From Bipolaris cookei (lineage: Eukaryota; Ascomycota; Dothideomycetes; Pleosporales; Pleosporaceae), in the NCBI GenBank assembly GCA_002286855.1, contig NRSV01000011.1:310001-374000 (forward strand): DNA of 64,000 nucleotides, read 5' to 3'. Position 1 is the stretch's first letter; every line of letters begins with the position of its first letter. The notes beneath the pieces are model-generated. The model did no database searches and was not told the DNA's origin. It was given only the letters and a program-made list of their open reading frames with translations. The translations under genes were made by a program, and so were the position numbers. This document shows, piece after piece, positions 43,051-55,242 of the stretch.

Positions 43051-45183
43051 TTAACCCCAGACCTCCATGTTGTTCACAATGCACTCCTCATCAGTCCTCT
43101 TCTTCAACGACCCAACCACATAGACCTTCTCGCCATACTCTTGCAATCGGTCCATGGTAGTTCTGACATCCTCTTGTTTCACAACAAGCACCATGCCGAG
43201 ACCCGTGTTGAAGGTTCTCGCAAATTCCGTATGGTCCATCCGGCCCGCTTTCTTCAACCACTTGAAGACGTCTAGAAGGGGCCATGATTTCGCATCGAGT
43301 TCGGCAGCCAGGGTCTTCGGCAACATGCGCGGGATATTCTCGAGCAGGCCGCCACCCGTAATGTGGGCCATGCCCTTGATCAAGCCCCGCCGGGCTACAG
43401 CTAGTAGCGACTTGACGTAGATCTTGGTTGGTGTCAGGAGAGCGGTTCCTAGATTCTCACCGGAGCTCCAAGGACAAGTGTCCAGGTATGACATGCCCTG
43501 CGCCTCAACGATCCTTCGCACAAGCGAAAAGCCGTTCGAGTGGACTCCACTTGATGCAAGACCCAAGAGCACGTCACCCTCCGCCATGGAAGCTGTGTCC
43601 GGCAGTATCGTTGTGCCCTGCTTGATGGCGCCGATGGCTGCTCCACCTGCGTCATATTCGCCCTTTTGATAGATGCCGGGCATCTCTGCAGTTTCACCAC
43701 CCACAAGAGCGCACGCCGATTGCCGACAGCCGTTAGCAACACCCTCGACAAATTTTGCTGCGCCCTCGACATCGAGCTTGCTACAAGCGTAGTAATCGAG
43801 GAACATGAGTGGTTCCGCACCCTGTACGACAAGATCATTGACGTTCATGGCAACAAGGTCGATTCCAACCGTATCATGCTTGCCCATTTCAAAGGCAATC
43901 TTGACCTTTGTGCCGATTCCATCGATAGCACCCACAAGAATCGGGGCCTCTTTGTATCCAGCTGCCTGCAGGTCAAGCAGCCCGCCAAATCCGCCAATCT
44001 TGCCATCGGCTCCAGGTCGTTTTGTGCTGGCAGTCAGCGCCTTGATCTGTTTGACGAGTTCGTTGCCTGCATCAATGCTGACACCAGAGGATGCATATGT
44101 CAATGCTTCGCCGACTGGCTGAGGTGTCTTGGTAGGACGAGTGACGACAGTGCCCTCTTCTGCTAGCTCAAGGAGCTTCCAATCGCACGTTATGCCCTCT
44201 TTTTTAAACACTTGCAAAAGATGTTCTGCAATCTTGTCAAAGTTTTCTGTTGCAAGAGCCAGTATCGTCGGGCCAGCACCTGAAAGGCAGATGCCCAAAA
44301 GTCCGGGATGCGATTGCGGCGTGACGGATTGGAGGATCTGGGTAAGTCCAGGGATCAAGCCACTACGGTATGGCTGGTGGAGCTTGTCTTGCATGGCTGT
44401 GTAGATCATGTCAGGGTCAGGTGTGGCTTGACCGAGGGCAGTCGTCAAGACAGCCAGGCGCTGCATGTTGAAGATAGCATCTTTCCTCGAATACGTATCC
44501 GGCAATACGGCGCGTGCCTTTGCTGTGGACACTTCGAATTGTGGAACTATACATATACACTTGATAGCGGGCGACCAGTTGAACTTAGTGTAATGTCCAA
44601 TGTTCAGAGGAGGCTCAGGCGGGCGGAGGCCGGTATCTACGCCTCCCGCGGGCTGGGGCAAGACTTCGCTAAGCGGGATCTCAAGGCGCTCCGTGTCTTC
44701 GGGAGAGAGTTCGTTTAGATAAGTACCGACAAAGCCTCCATAGAGCGCTGCCGCGACGTTATCAGGGTGTCGCTCTTCCATCAGGCAATAGTCGAGCATG
44801 CGCGCCCTTGACAGGTTGAGATTGCCCACTTCGTTGGCCAAATGCACACCTGCCACAATCGCTGCAGCTGAGGAACCCAGGCCTCGCCCCAGGGGTATGG
44901 GGTTCTTGACATGTACGTGTGTCTCGGGGGGAAAGTCGCGGACGCCATGACAGCGGAGGACGTATACGGCTGTTCGTGTGATGAGATTATCCTGCGCATT
45001 GAAGGGGACATCTTCAACGCCTACGCCTTCATATGTTACTCGACAATTGAGCGCATGTTCAGACTTGTCTTTTTTGGTGACGGTGACCTCGAGTTCGAGG
45101 TAAAGGTTGAGCGCAAGACCGATGACGTCGAAGCCGGGGCCAATGTTGGCTGACGAGCAGGGCACCTTGATCAAAGTAGTCAT
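43051..45183 (-). CDS. Homoserine kinase-AIR synthetase fusion protein
   Basis: One uninterrupted frame encodes 710 residues. Residues 1 to about 349 are a complete homoserine kinase of the GHMP family: substrate region VPCSSANIGPGFD (7-19), ATP loop PIPLGRGLGSSAAA (95-108), and the C-terminal LSGAGPT (300-306). A linker of about 12 residues (350-361) leads to a complete phosphoribosylformylglycinamidine cyclo-ligase (AIR synthetase, PurM-like), 362-710: GVSIDAGNELV, AIDGIGTK (419-426), VNDLVVQGAEPL, VGGETAEMPG (494-503), HSNGFSLVR, TGGGLLENIPR (609-617) and FNTGLGM. The first half phosphorylates homoserine for threonine synthesis; the second makes AIR in purine synthesis. In yeasts AIR synthetase is joined to GAR synthetase (Ade5,7), not to homoserine kinase (Thr1). 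The ATG at 45183 matches the Thr1 start (MTTLIK); the frame is open to 45234. No intron is needed. Confidence 0.93.
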   Translation of the reverse strand: MTTLIKVPCSSANIGPGFDVIGLALNLYLELEVTVTKKDKSEHALNCRVTYEGVGVEDVPFNAQDNLITRTAVYVLRCHGVRDFPPETHVHVKNPIPLGRGLGSSAAAIVAGVHLANEVGNLNLSRARMLDYCLMEERHPDNVAAALYGGFVGTYLNELSPEDTERLEIPLSEVLPQPAGGVDTGLRPPEPPLNIGHYTKFNWSPAIKCICIVPQFEVSTAKARAVLPDTYSRKDAIFNMQRLAVLTTALGQATPDPDMIYTAMQDKLHQPYRSGLIPGLTQILQSVTPQSHPGLLGICLSGAGPTILALATENFDKIAEHLLQVFKKEGITCDWKLLELAEEGTVVTRPTKTPQPVGEALTYASSGVSIDAGNELVKQIKALTASTKRPGADGKIGGFGGLLDLQAAGYKEAPILVGAIDGIGTKVKIAFEMGKHDTVGIDLVAMNVNDLVVQGAEPLMFLDYYACSKLDVEGAAKFVEGVANGCRQSACALVGGETAEMPGIYQKGEYDAGGAAIGAIKQGTTILPDTASMAEGDVLLGLASSGVHSNGFSLVRRIVEAQGMSYLDTCPWSSGENLGTALLTPTKIYVKSLLAVARRGLIKGMAHITGGGLLENIPRMLPKTLAAELDAKSWPLLDVFKWLKKAGRMDHTEFARTFNTGLGMVLVVKQEDVRTTMDRLQEYGEKVYVVGSLKKRTDEECIVNNMEVWG

Positions 45184-45940
45184 TCTCGGCCAGAAAGCTC
45201 CTGAGGCTTGACGTGGATTTCTTGGATGAGCCACGCAAAAAAGTTGGGCTCACACCTGAGAGATGAAAAAGATGGCGCGGGGCTCCGACGCCGACGCCGA
45301 CGCCGGCCGCGGGGTACCTCCGGCTGCGCACCGCCACACTCACCTCCAGCCTCACCTCATGCGTGGGCCCCCCTGTAATCACGCCCAAGATTTGATATCT
45401 CACATCTCTCGCAGCTATCATGTCTTTGGTTTCTGCTCTGTAGCGATCCCTGGTTAGCAGAATCTCTGCTAGTCTTAGGCGTCAGCCCTTTTTTCGGCGA
45501 TCAATAATCCTATGGCGTCACGCACGGGGCGCCAGGCATCAACATCGACAGCCTGGTCCGACAGTATGCATGCAAAGGCGAACAGCGCATTATGACTGCC
45601 TTGCGTTGGATATGAATTTAGACTAGCGCCTCCTACTACAGTCATACAGCTGCGACTCTCTGATAGGTCTGTCTCATCACAATGTGCAGCAAGGAGGCCT
45701 CCAATTGCATAGGCAGCACCACAGCCTCACCGGTGAGATTAGTTACACTTGGCTTATGCGAAGTACTTCAAGCTGGCCTTGCAGCTTCATCAGCCTTTCT
45801 CTCATTCACTTTTCCATCAACTGAGCGCCCCCATTGAAGTAAAGAGTTTCACTGGGCCAGCTCATAACCTCTACAACAAATTGGCTTGAATCCGCAACCC
45901 TACTACATCCCCAACTGCCACTCAGAAAGCAAACAGATAG
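45184..45940. other. Divergent promoter region
   Basis: These 757 bases separate the fusion gene (-) from the AAA ATPase gene (+). A short GCCGAC triplet-type repeat occurs near 45285-45305. No transcription-factor site is claimed. Confidence 0.5.
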
Positions 45941-48203
45941 ATGGAGCTGGACAAAGGAACATTTGAGCGCCAGCGCTGGAGGCGAGAATCGCGGGATAGA
46001 GGTCACCGAGACCGATCGCCATCAGTCTCATCCACGTCTTCGGCGGACAACGAGCCCAAGCTGAACGGTATCAAACACGTTCTGGTTAATGGCAAGAGCA
46101 AGCCTAATGGTGTGGCCAAAGAGAAGAGCGAAGAGGACGATGAGCCTTGCGAACCAGGAATGAAGAATGGTCTCAAGCACTTTTATTCTGGTAAAGAAGA
46201 CAAGAAAGGGCGCTTCCAATGGCAGGAAGAGATTCCTGAGGATGTAGGCGACCCTGCCGAGAACGAGAAAACCGCAAAATGGGCACTTCTCGTGCGAAAT
46301 GTCAAAGTCTACAACGACCCGCGCCGCGTGTTGTCCATGCACTCAATTGTCGTGCAGAGTCCACTCCTCAAGAAACTCCTCATCAAGGTACTGAAGGGTT
46401 ACCCTGGAGTGACTGTTGGACTCAATCGTCTTGAGTTTACTGGAAAATTCGAACCCCTCATTCATCGCTGGTAAGATAGTCTCCCGTCCTCTTCGGCTCC
46501 TGGTAGACCATCCATGAACTAATACTATGTACAGGGCTGAATTGCAGGACGCCATTGCCAAGCTCAGCGACGAAACAGAAGAACAGCGCACAACAAAAGT
46601 ACACGCAGAGCTTCTCCAAGGCATCCTAACCAAAGAATTCAAGAACATGATCGACACTTCACAAGACATGAAGAGTAAGCGAGTTATGACTTTCGAACAT
46701 CTTTGGACGCTTTTCCAGCCAGGAGCGGTTGTATTCGCCCGACAAGACGGTCAGGAAACAGCCCTGTCATTGTTGGAGACGCGCTATGGTCAAGATTGTA
46801 ATGGTATACCTTGCTTCTGGTTGACATGCAAGTACGTAGACTGGGATGGCGGCAAGTTTGGGACCAACAAGATCAACTTGTCCATTTCAATCTACACCGG
46901 AACACGCGCTATCACTGCCCTTCGCGTTTATCCTCTCGAGTTCCATCCTGAAGGCGACACTATCCGCTCCCGCCTTATTGAGCGCGGGGCCAAAACTGAG
47001 GAGCTTGCTGGTGCTAATTATCGAGCTTACCAGGGCGTCGCTTGGAGGAAGGGCCAGTTCGGCACAAAGGACAAGTACAATGTCAAAGGTCGCATTGTGA
47101 TTGATACGTACGGCTGGAATCGCTTTAACCCAACGCAATCAATTTTTGTTGCTCCACTCAACCAGAAAGAGCCTGCCGAGTCAGCGTCTCGCTGCAATGG
47201 AGACGGGTACGATTCTGAGAACGAGCAAGAAGAGGAAGAAGATGACGATCTCGACGGAGACGACAGCGGAATGCCTATCGATGGCGCTTTCGCGGACGAA
47301 GATGATGTGGCAAAGCATGTACCCTTGACTGCGGAGCAGAAGCTCATTTGCTCGCCTCTGCTGCGCGGGTACAGTCTAAAGAACAAACTTTGGCTGAACT
47401 TCTTCGTCAATTGCGTCAAGGATATTGAATGGCAGACTGATGCATTTGATAGGCTAGTGTTGCCCAAAAACCAGAAGGAGCTGATTCTGGGCTTCACTGA
47501 GTCCCAACGCAAGTTTCGCGACAGCTTCGACGATGTTATTGAAGGCAAGGGTAAGGGCATGATTGTCCTACTATGCGGCCCACCCGGTGTTGGTAAAACT
47601 CTCACCAGCGAGTCAGTTGCCGAAGAGATGAAGGTCCCACTTTATATGATGAGCGCTGGAGATCTCGGCTTCGACCCTCGAAGGCTGGAGAGCAATTTGC
47701 AAGACATTCTTGAGATGTGTAGTCGCTGGAATGCCGTTCTCTTGCTCGACGAGGCGGATGTCTTCTTAGAACAGCGTTCGCTTCACGAGCTTGAGCGCAA
47801 CAAGTTGGTCTCCATCTTTCTTCGTGTCTTGGAGTACTACGAGGGTACGATGTTTCTTACCACCAACCGCGTCCAAACCTTCGATCCGGCTTTCCAGTCA
47901 CGTATTCACATTTCACTTGACTACCCTGGTCTTACTATGGAATCACGCAAGACTGTATGGAAAAACTTTTTGGACTCTTCCTCGCAAGCACACACAATCT
48001 CCAAGTCTCAACTCATGGATCTTGCACGCATGGATCTGAACGGCCGTCAAGTCAAAAACATCCTCAAGATAGCTAGGCTACTCGCAAGTCGCAAAGAAGA
48101 AGAGCTCAGTTACGACCACATCATCACTACAATGGATGTCACTCAACATCTTCACAACGAGACCCAGTTTAGTGAGCGCACTAAAGGTACTTTGTACGGC
48201 TGA
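45941..48203 (+). CDS. AAA-family ATPase with long N-terminal region
   Basis: Exons 45941-46470 and 46535-48203 (64-bp intron) give 732 residues. The first 120 residues are charged and disordered. A large conserved fungal region of the DUF7025 type follows (WTLFQPGAVVFARQ, then TCKYVDWDGGKFG, YRAYQGVAW and KGRIVID are visible), then an acidic linker (about residues 420-450). The single AAA module has Walker A GPPGVGKT at 525-532, Walker B VLLLDEAD at 578-585, sensor TTNR, and an arginine-finger region FQSRIHI. Fungal proteins of this layout are common and mostly uncharacterised; a chaperone-like remodelling role is a family guess. No signal peptide or membrane helix is seen. Confidence 0.85.
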
Positions 48204-48789
48204 ATGACACTGTAAATGTCATAGACCGGTCACATGATGAATTGATGGCTATATGTAGCTTAGAATGGACAGTTGGATGGCGCTGACAAACTTTCTAGAG
48301 TCTGTGTGCGGATGGAGGTTATTAGATTTCGTTTTCGAAGAGTGGGCAATGGTTCCTGGTTTCAAGTTCTGGTACTCATGTCAAATTCCTTTATTCTCAA
48401 TGGTTGATGTTAGCTTCACATGACGTGACACTATGGTACAAACTCATTTCACTCATTCACTTTTCCGTATTTGCCTTGTTTCTGCCAAGACCACTCACTC
48501 TCCATAAAAAGGCTTATCTAGACTCACCACTTTCAAAAATAGTGTTGTAGACCTCGTTGATCTTTTTGTCTCGCGCCATACCATTCGGCTTCAATGTGCG
48601 ACGCTCTTGCGAGCAGGCGCGGCTACTGTACGAGCTCTAAAAGTTCTTAGACGTTGTCGAAAAGGTGAGCATACAATCTAATACAACCAGTCTCGCCCTT
48701 TCGTAATAACTTCTCATAGCGCTATCTCACCAAAGATTGTTGTATAGCCGGATTAGGCTAATCACTGATTCGTTTGTGCACTCTCCGAC
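48204..48789. other. Intergenic, no gene seen
   Basis: These 586 bases hold the 3' flank of the AAA gene and the presumed promoter of the next gene. Nothing is recognised. Confidence 0.5.
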
Positions 48790-50369
48790 ATGAGTGATCA
48801 GGCTGCACACGGTAGATCCATGCCTGATCAACCAAAACTAAAAGTTGATGACGAGACTGATCGCGAAACTAACCCTGAGGTAAACGGTTTGCATGGTTCA
48901 TTCCAAGCCAAACAACCTCAAGCTGGTGCGTATTTTGGGCACGGCGGTAGCGCGGGTAAACCCATGGTAAATTACTGATATCTGCAATATTAAATTGCAG
49001 TCGATCTGACACTACGCAGTTCAGTCCTGGTGACAATAAAAGTCAGTCTGTATACTACCCAGATCCAAGAGCGCCCATGGTGCTCAGCGTCCATAATACA
49101 CATACGCAGGAGCAAGATTTATCTCAGGTACCGTTATGAGCTAGACCACAGGTTTTCAAGCAAGCAAGACTGATAGAAGGCTAGGGAAGCAATGAAACGC
49201 TCTCCATGTCTGGTCAAAAATTCTTTTCACCGAACATACACTACGGACTCTCATGTCCTCTTTCGAACCAAAACATATTCACACACTCACCTGGGCTGAA
49301 CCCCAACACACCATCAGGTTTGGCCCAGTGCTCGCCACATATGAACCCAGGATATTCAGATCCCGCAAACCGACCACCCTTGAGCAAACCGTGGCCTCAT
49401 TCCGCGTCACCGCTCTCCCAGCCGCCCTTCCCATTCTGGGGCTACCAATTCCAAAACTTCGGGCAAGTAAACGCATACCTGAACGAAGTGTGCTGGTTTC
49501 CCTCCATGGACCGCTACGGCTTCCCGCAAACAAGCGAACAATACAAGTTCTACCTCGAAAAGATCTGCATCGCACTCCGCAACATCTCCACAGTCTGGGA
49601 CATGGAAGCCGCACCTTGGCAATTCAGCAAATTCATGCCAAAAGGCGAATGGACAGACCCCCGCGACATCGAAGCCATAGCCCACACCGTCATGTACACG
49701 GCAATGCGCATGCACGTCTCAGGCGTGACCGACTTTGCCCACAGGCGCTCCATCGACTTCATGTCGCTAAACAGTGAAGACATAGATTTCACATTCCCCC
49801 AACGCATCCACTTCGTTGCATGCCTGCTCAACCACTCTAAGGCCATCGCAGCGGAAGTCATGGCAAGAGTGAATATCGAAAAGTACGTTGCGCTACCCAT
49901 CACATGCCTGCGCTCGATCCACTATTTCAACGACAAGTGGATCAAGGCCTCGCCGTCGGAAAAGAGGAGTTGGACAGAAGTCAAGCCGTATTTGGGGTCC
50001 GGGATCACGCATCCGTCGCCAGAGGTTCGGCAGCAGTTGACGGCCATTGTGCTGGTGAGGTATCAGCAGATGTATGATACGAGGCAGGCGCGCGAGGCGG
50101 GTGCTGCTGGGCTGATGATGGGGAATCAAAAGATAGTACAGTCGCCTGCACAGCAAGATGCAGGTGGGACGTGTAGGTATTCGACGGCTGCGAGTCCGGA
50201 GACTCAGAGAAGTCCTCGTACCCCTGCGGGGGGTGGTCAGACATGCGCGCAGCTGCCTACACGTTTTGCGCCGTCGGAGAGTAACGAGCATTTGCAAGGT
50301 GTTGGGAGATATCGTGGCCAGAGCTTTGGTGATGGAGGGCTCAACTCACCGGATTTACCTGACATGTAA
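48790..50369 (+). CDS. Hypothetical protein, unrecognised
   Basis: I propose exons 48790-48966, 49020-49127 and 49185-50369, giving 489 residues; the long third exon is the secure part. The first 190 residues are disordered (Asp, Gln, Pro, Ser-rich). From about 200 to 390 lies a folded-looking region rich in aromatic residues (NEVCWFPSMDRYGF, DMEAAPWQFSKFMPKGEWTDPRD), then helical segments (RIHFVACLLNHSKAIAAEVM). The tail is disordered with charged and proline residues. No domain, signal peptide or membrane helix is recognised. The donor of intron 2 (GTACCG) is weak, so the 5' exons are tentative; translation might instead start at the ATG at 49206. It lies in tandem with another unrecognised gene downstream. 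Confidence 0.5.
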
Positions 50370-51272
50370 CTAGTGTGTGCTCTGGTTCTGATTGAAATTC
50401 TGGATCGGTAGCCTTTGGGTATGATAGCTTACTAGTCCCTCTTTATTGCGGTTGCATATATGAACTTGGCGGCGCTGAGTTGCCAGGACCACTGCCATAC
50501 TACATAGAACAAAGCTTTCTTCTATGTATTCAACATCATTGCCCATTTGCATGACAATGTGCCTGTGAACTACTTTATACTGAGCTTCTAATAGCGCGAA
50601 GTATGTATATTGCTAGGGGTGGGAATTCTAGAAGTCATGGGATGCAAGTGATGTTGCTTCGCTCTTTGTTCTCTAAAGCGATGGCGTCGAAAGCCGAAGT
50701 TGTTTGCAAGGGCATCCCTAGTTGGTGCCGGAAACATCTAGATCTGCAAAATCACCCTACTGGATGCGATGGATCTGTGTGATATCTATCATTAGCGTCG
50801 TGAGACTTTGTCGCCGTGCATAATACCCAGCACTTGATCAACTCAGTTCCCAACACTAATTGGCTGTGCAGTCCTTCTACAGGAGGGTCAGGGTCAGCTT
50901 TACAGATGTGGGGTGTACCGATTTTTTGTTGGCTTTCCTGCAAGATTTTTGGGTGAATTTGAGACTTTGATGGCTGTGGCTATATTAGATCTGGGCATCC
51001 AATGACAAGGTAGGTAATGGTGAGTGGGTGTGAAAGGCGCCTTCCTGAGTTTTGCCCACCCAAACTATCAGCACCCCACGCCCCAACTTCCCCACCTACT
51101 TTCGGAATCCAGCCGCACACTCTTATACGTAGATCCTAGACACCCCAATTGGTCGGAGTATTGTTGCTGTTGACTACAATCTCATACGACCAGTGTCGTG
51201 TCACTAATACCGGACGATATTGCTTCTATCGTCACTGCAGTCTTACTCCTCCATCGTCCTCATCCGTCACAG
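50370..51272. other. Intergenic, no gene seen
   Basis: About 900 bases separate two unrecognised genes on the same strand. No element is identified. Confidence 0.5.
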
Positions 51273-52547
51273 ATGGCTTCGCCGCAAGAGCCATTGGCTT
51301 CTCAGGAGCAAAAAAATCGGATTAGTACGTCAATGATTTTACAGAATTGTACCTTCCCTGACTTCATGCCAAACATGGTACCGCACGTTGCAGGCACATA
51401 TGGGACAAATGTAGGCGACACGCATACTCACGTTCCAGAACCGACACTTCAAGAATATGACTCAATCTCTAGAACAGCTATCCCTTGCTCTTATCCTTCT
51501 GGTAGCGCACCGCCTCACCGCCCGGAGCCCTCATTCTCACTAGCCATGGCCCAAGATACGTCCGGACCCAGCTCTTGTATAATGGATGGCAACAGAAATT
51601 CCTATGCAAGCAAGACACCGGATGGTAGCCAACGTGTTCTGCCGCAGCATGTGAAAACCCATTCACCAGATGGAAAGACGATACAGGTCGCACCGGTTCC
51701 GTCAAAAGCCTCAGACGTAAAGTTCAGTCGGCTCCCGTCAAGCAATGTTCCGAGAAAAGCACCACTTCGAGGCAATTCAGGCTCATCAAAATCACCATGC
51801 CAAGATATAAGCCGGAAGATTTCGAAGCCCAGACAGAAGCAACCGAGTAGCCGACCAGAAAGTTCTACCGATACTGTAGCACCAGCACAAAAGCGTCGCC
51901 GAGTCCCAACTAAAGAATGCCAGGGCACTACGATACAGAGTCCGGTGGTGTTAATTGAAACGGGCAGGGGTGGAAAGGGGACGAAAGAAGACGATAGTCA
52001 AGAGAGCAGGAACGATCAGAGAGGAGAGGGAGCGTTGAGAAAGAAGAGAAACGGCAACGAGATCGAAAGTGACGCCGCCATGCCTACTGCATCTGGCAGG
52101 ATACATCGTGGAGAAAGGAATGTAACAAAAACATTCCTCCAAGGGACAAAAGTAGCCCGATCAACCTACGTACATTCATCACTCCTTCTAAACCGCTCTG
52201 TCAGGCGACGCCCAATGTACGACTACGAGGTGCCTCTAGAGTTAGAAGGCATTCGTAGAGCTCTGGGTAAGTGACACTCTCTGCTATCATAACTACTACA
52301 TCCTCAAGCTAATAGATCTCTTCCTCCTTAACCAGGCCCAGACGACTGGAACGAATACGTCTATCTCATGGAATCCCTCTGGCTCAACAAAGTTACAGCC
52401 CATGAATTCGAGCAAGGCGCTAAACTGCTGTTCCGGCTTCACGTCGAGAGCATGCGCAAGAAAATGAATAGCATTATGGTAGTCAAGATGATTATGCCGC
52501 GACTGGAGCAGATACGGGAGGATCTGATGGCCATGCCGAGCGGCTGA
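51273..52547 (+). CDS. Hypothetical basic, disordered protein
   Basis: Exons 51273-52266 and 52336-52547 (69-bp intron, GTAAGT...CAG) give 401 residues. Most of the protein is disordered and rich in Ser, Pro, Gln, Lys and Arg, with basic clusters such as KRRRVP and RKKRNG that resemble nuclear localisation signals. The last 80 residues look folded: YDYEVPLELEGIRRALG, then PDDWNEYVYLMESLWLNKVTA and a helix with RLHVESMRKKMNSIM. The intron falls between these two blocks and frame is restored precisely, which supports a real gene. No family is recognised. A nuclear role is suggested only by composition. The ATG chosen is the first in frame; an upstream GTG-led extension is not favoured. Confidence 0.6.
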
Positions 52548-55242
52548 GTGGTGGTGGTTATTGCGATAGCAAGAGGTGAGCTGGGGTAGATGCAGGGCTG
52601 CCCCCGCTGGTATCGCTGTGTAACACCGCGCGCTTGTGCGTCCTGGCTGGCGGAACCGAGTTCATTGAGGAAGGTACCTGGATGTACTTGTGTAAGGGTG
52701 GTTGGGGTTGTACCGGGGTTGTTTGTTGGGCATTTCAATGTGAAACTAATTATGCGTGCGATGGTACTTAAGTTCTTTTAATTGTCTTTTCTTGTGCAAA
52801 AATGAATGGGATGGATTTTCTCCCTTTAACAATTAAGCAAAAAGAGTTTTGTGAGATGGTTTGTTCCCACGACAGCAATACTTGCACAAGGCAGGCCATA
52901 CGGGAATATCGGTATAATAACGAAAGAGGTTTGAAGCAGATAGACGGGAATTATGATCTCCGTGTTAGACGCATATCGTCTCACTCCACCACCGAGCAAA
53001 CCTCCATGTACCATGTAATTATACGTGTCACGAGGAAGCTAGTCCAGGGTTATCATGTCGGTCAGCTTGGATAAGAATAGAAAGTATCTTTTTTTTTCTC
53101 TCATTTCCGTCTTCTCAGATTGAAGTAGTATAATGGCACAAGATGGATCGTGTACATATAAATAGTCTTTTCCTAGCGCGATTGCTAGACGTTGTTGAGC
53201 TACAAATGCTTTCGTAGCGACTACCGATACCACGAGCCGATTGCACATGTGGGTTACATGCCAAGCGCCGTGCATTCCGTATAGACTTTCCTCCGAGGAA
53301 GGTCGATAAAGTCGACTGGAGGTCTCGACGCGCTACTATGAGGGGAACTATCGAGCGAGACTACCAAGAAGAACTATTAACAGAAACTACCAAGAGAAGC
53401 CATCGAGGGGCAAATATCTTGGGAGTTAAGCTTGTTTGCGGTTATCTGCTAGGAGTCGAGATAGTTGTGAGATAACGTCCCAGTTAGGTAATCCGGAGGC
53501 CGTTGGGGCCCCGGAACTGTGGGGTAGTGTCGGGGTAGCTAGCACTGGCCAGTACGCAACCTCGAGATCCACTTGAGCAAAGAATCGCGTGAATTGAAAC
53601 ACCGTACTAGCGCGCAGTTAGGCTGAGTCTGGCAGGCGCTTCCAGAATACCCAGTGAACAGCATATTCTGGTGCGACGAGGTAGTAGTTCTACATACGTA
53701 ATAGAGTAATGTTCGCACGTAAGATGCAAAAGGTTGTGTGGTGGGTTCATGTGAGACGGGGCTGTATTATTTGATTAGCATGTGCGGCCGTCCTGACATG
53801 CATAAGTACCGTGGTCGTTGGATTATTAAACGGCCGTATTGTAACCTGTTTTTTTATCGTACGTTTTCAGATTGCGAAACACAACCGGGTTGCATTGCCA
53901 AGCACGTGAGTAAAGGATTTTCTCCACATCGCACGACTCGAGCCCAGTCGCCGATGCTGGGAAAAGAGCTGGAGAAAAGGTTGGAGGCGTCCCCACAGCA
54001 AACGTGCGTGTGCGTCCGTGCAAAGCAACATATCTCATGGCTATTGGTCCGGACAGGCAGACGGTCTCAAGCTTTTGCCGTCGTCTTGATTGTTGGGATA
54101 AGAGGAATCAAGGTGCCCAAGCCGTCGCCGCGCGTACGCCATCTCTCTAGTCAGATCGTCTAGTCGTAGCGGTAAGTGACGCCTCTTTTACGCTCGTATG
54201 GTCATGTGTATCTTTTGCAAGCCCTCCATAAGCGCGTCGTTGCCGATAGAGAGCTGGCGGCTGGCGGGTATCGTGCGATACAGTACGATCGTGAGCTGAT
54301 GTTTCAGAGACGCAAATGACGGCTAAAGTGCTTGTTCGTATGCCCAAGTACAGTCAAGTACATACATGGAGGTGTGGGATCGGAGTGGTAGCACGTACCC
54401 TGCCCTGCTCACTCCCCAGCGGTCGCAAAGACATGTGCCGAGAAACTAGCGGGTGACAGGTGAGGCAAGTAATGTGATGATCGCGCCGCTAAGCATGTCG
54501 TTCCAACAAGCCCACTCCCGCTCCCGACAAGCCTCAGCCAATATGGCACCAAGCTCGCCGCGAGGGTGCCATAATTCTTGGGCGTGGTGCGAGTGCAGCA
54601 CTGGACACTGGCATCGCGTGTGGTGCACGTGAAGCACTGGACACTGGCATCGCGTGTGGTGCACGTGAAGCATCAATCGAGATGCCCATGTCCTGTATGG
54701 GCATGTGTAAGCTTACCGCAGGTCAAGACGAGGTCGCATTGTGGCGTACCCTAGGTGTGGAGGCTGGCAGGTGGTAGAGGGTGAGGTCATCATGGATATC
54801 GGGAGAGGCGATGCATGTGCGCGTGGTGGGCGCCAAGCCGTTGTAGACAAACGCATGGCGGCCATTAGCCTGCCGAAGCTTACTCCATGGGGTCTTTCTG
54901 TGGAGATCGCCATGAACAATAGACCTACCACCCCTCATCCGCCTCTTCATGGCATCCCGTTGGTCAGGCTCCCACCAGGCTTCCGAGGGGTTGGCCCTTC
55001 ACCATATGCAAGTTCCAGTGAATGCTCTTAGCGCATCTTAGCTTTCATTTTTTGCACCTGTTACATCTGCGGTGTACCGTCGGAGGCTCCACTTTTGGGC
55101 CTCCCTCTCACTCTTTCTTGCCTCCTTCAGATATAACATCGGCTCCCTCGACTCACCCCACCTTTTTCTTTCAACTTCTCTCCCTGCACATGTTCGTGTA
55201 GCTGGTTCCTCCTAATCGGTCATCCTGCACAACTCTACCACC
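52548..55242. other. Long intergenic region with a tandem repeat
   Basis: About 2.7 kb contain no recognisable gene. A 36-bp direct repeat lies at 54597-54668. Bases 53280-53600 look like decayed repeat DNA with stretches of quasi-open frame, but no transposon family could be named. The right end is the pyrimidine-rich leader of the MFS transporter gene. Confidence 0.5.
54597..54668. repeat. Tandem duplication of a 36-bp unit
   Basis: Bases 54597-54632 are repeated exactly at 54633-54668; the unit begins AGCACTGGACACTGG and ends GTGCACGTGA. Degenerate partial copies flank it on both sides. The unit length is a multiple of three and both strands stay open across it in some frames, but no gene is evident. 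Confidence 0.9.

Noticed and set aside
53280..53600. Possible fragment of a transposon protein
   Set aside because: A quasi-open frame with charged residues exists, but no motif or terminal repeat supports a family.
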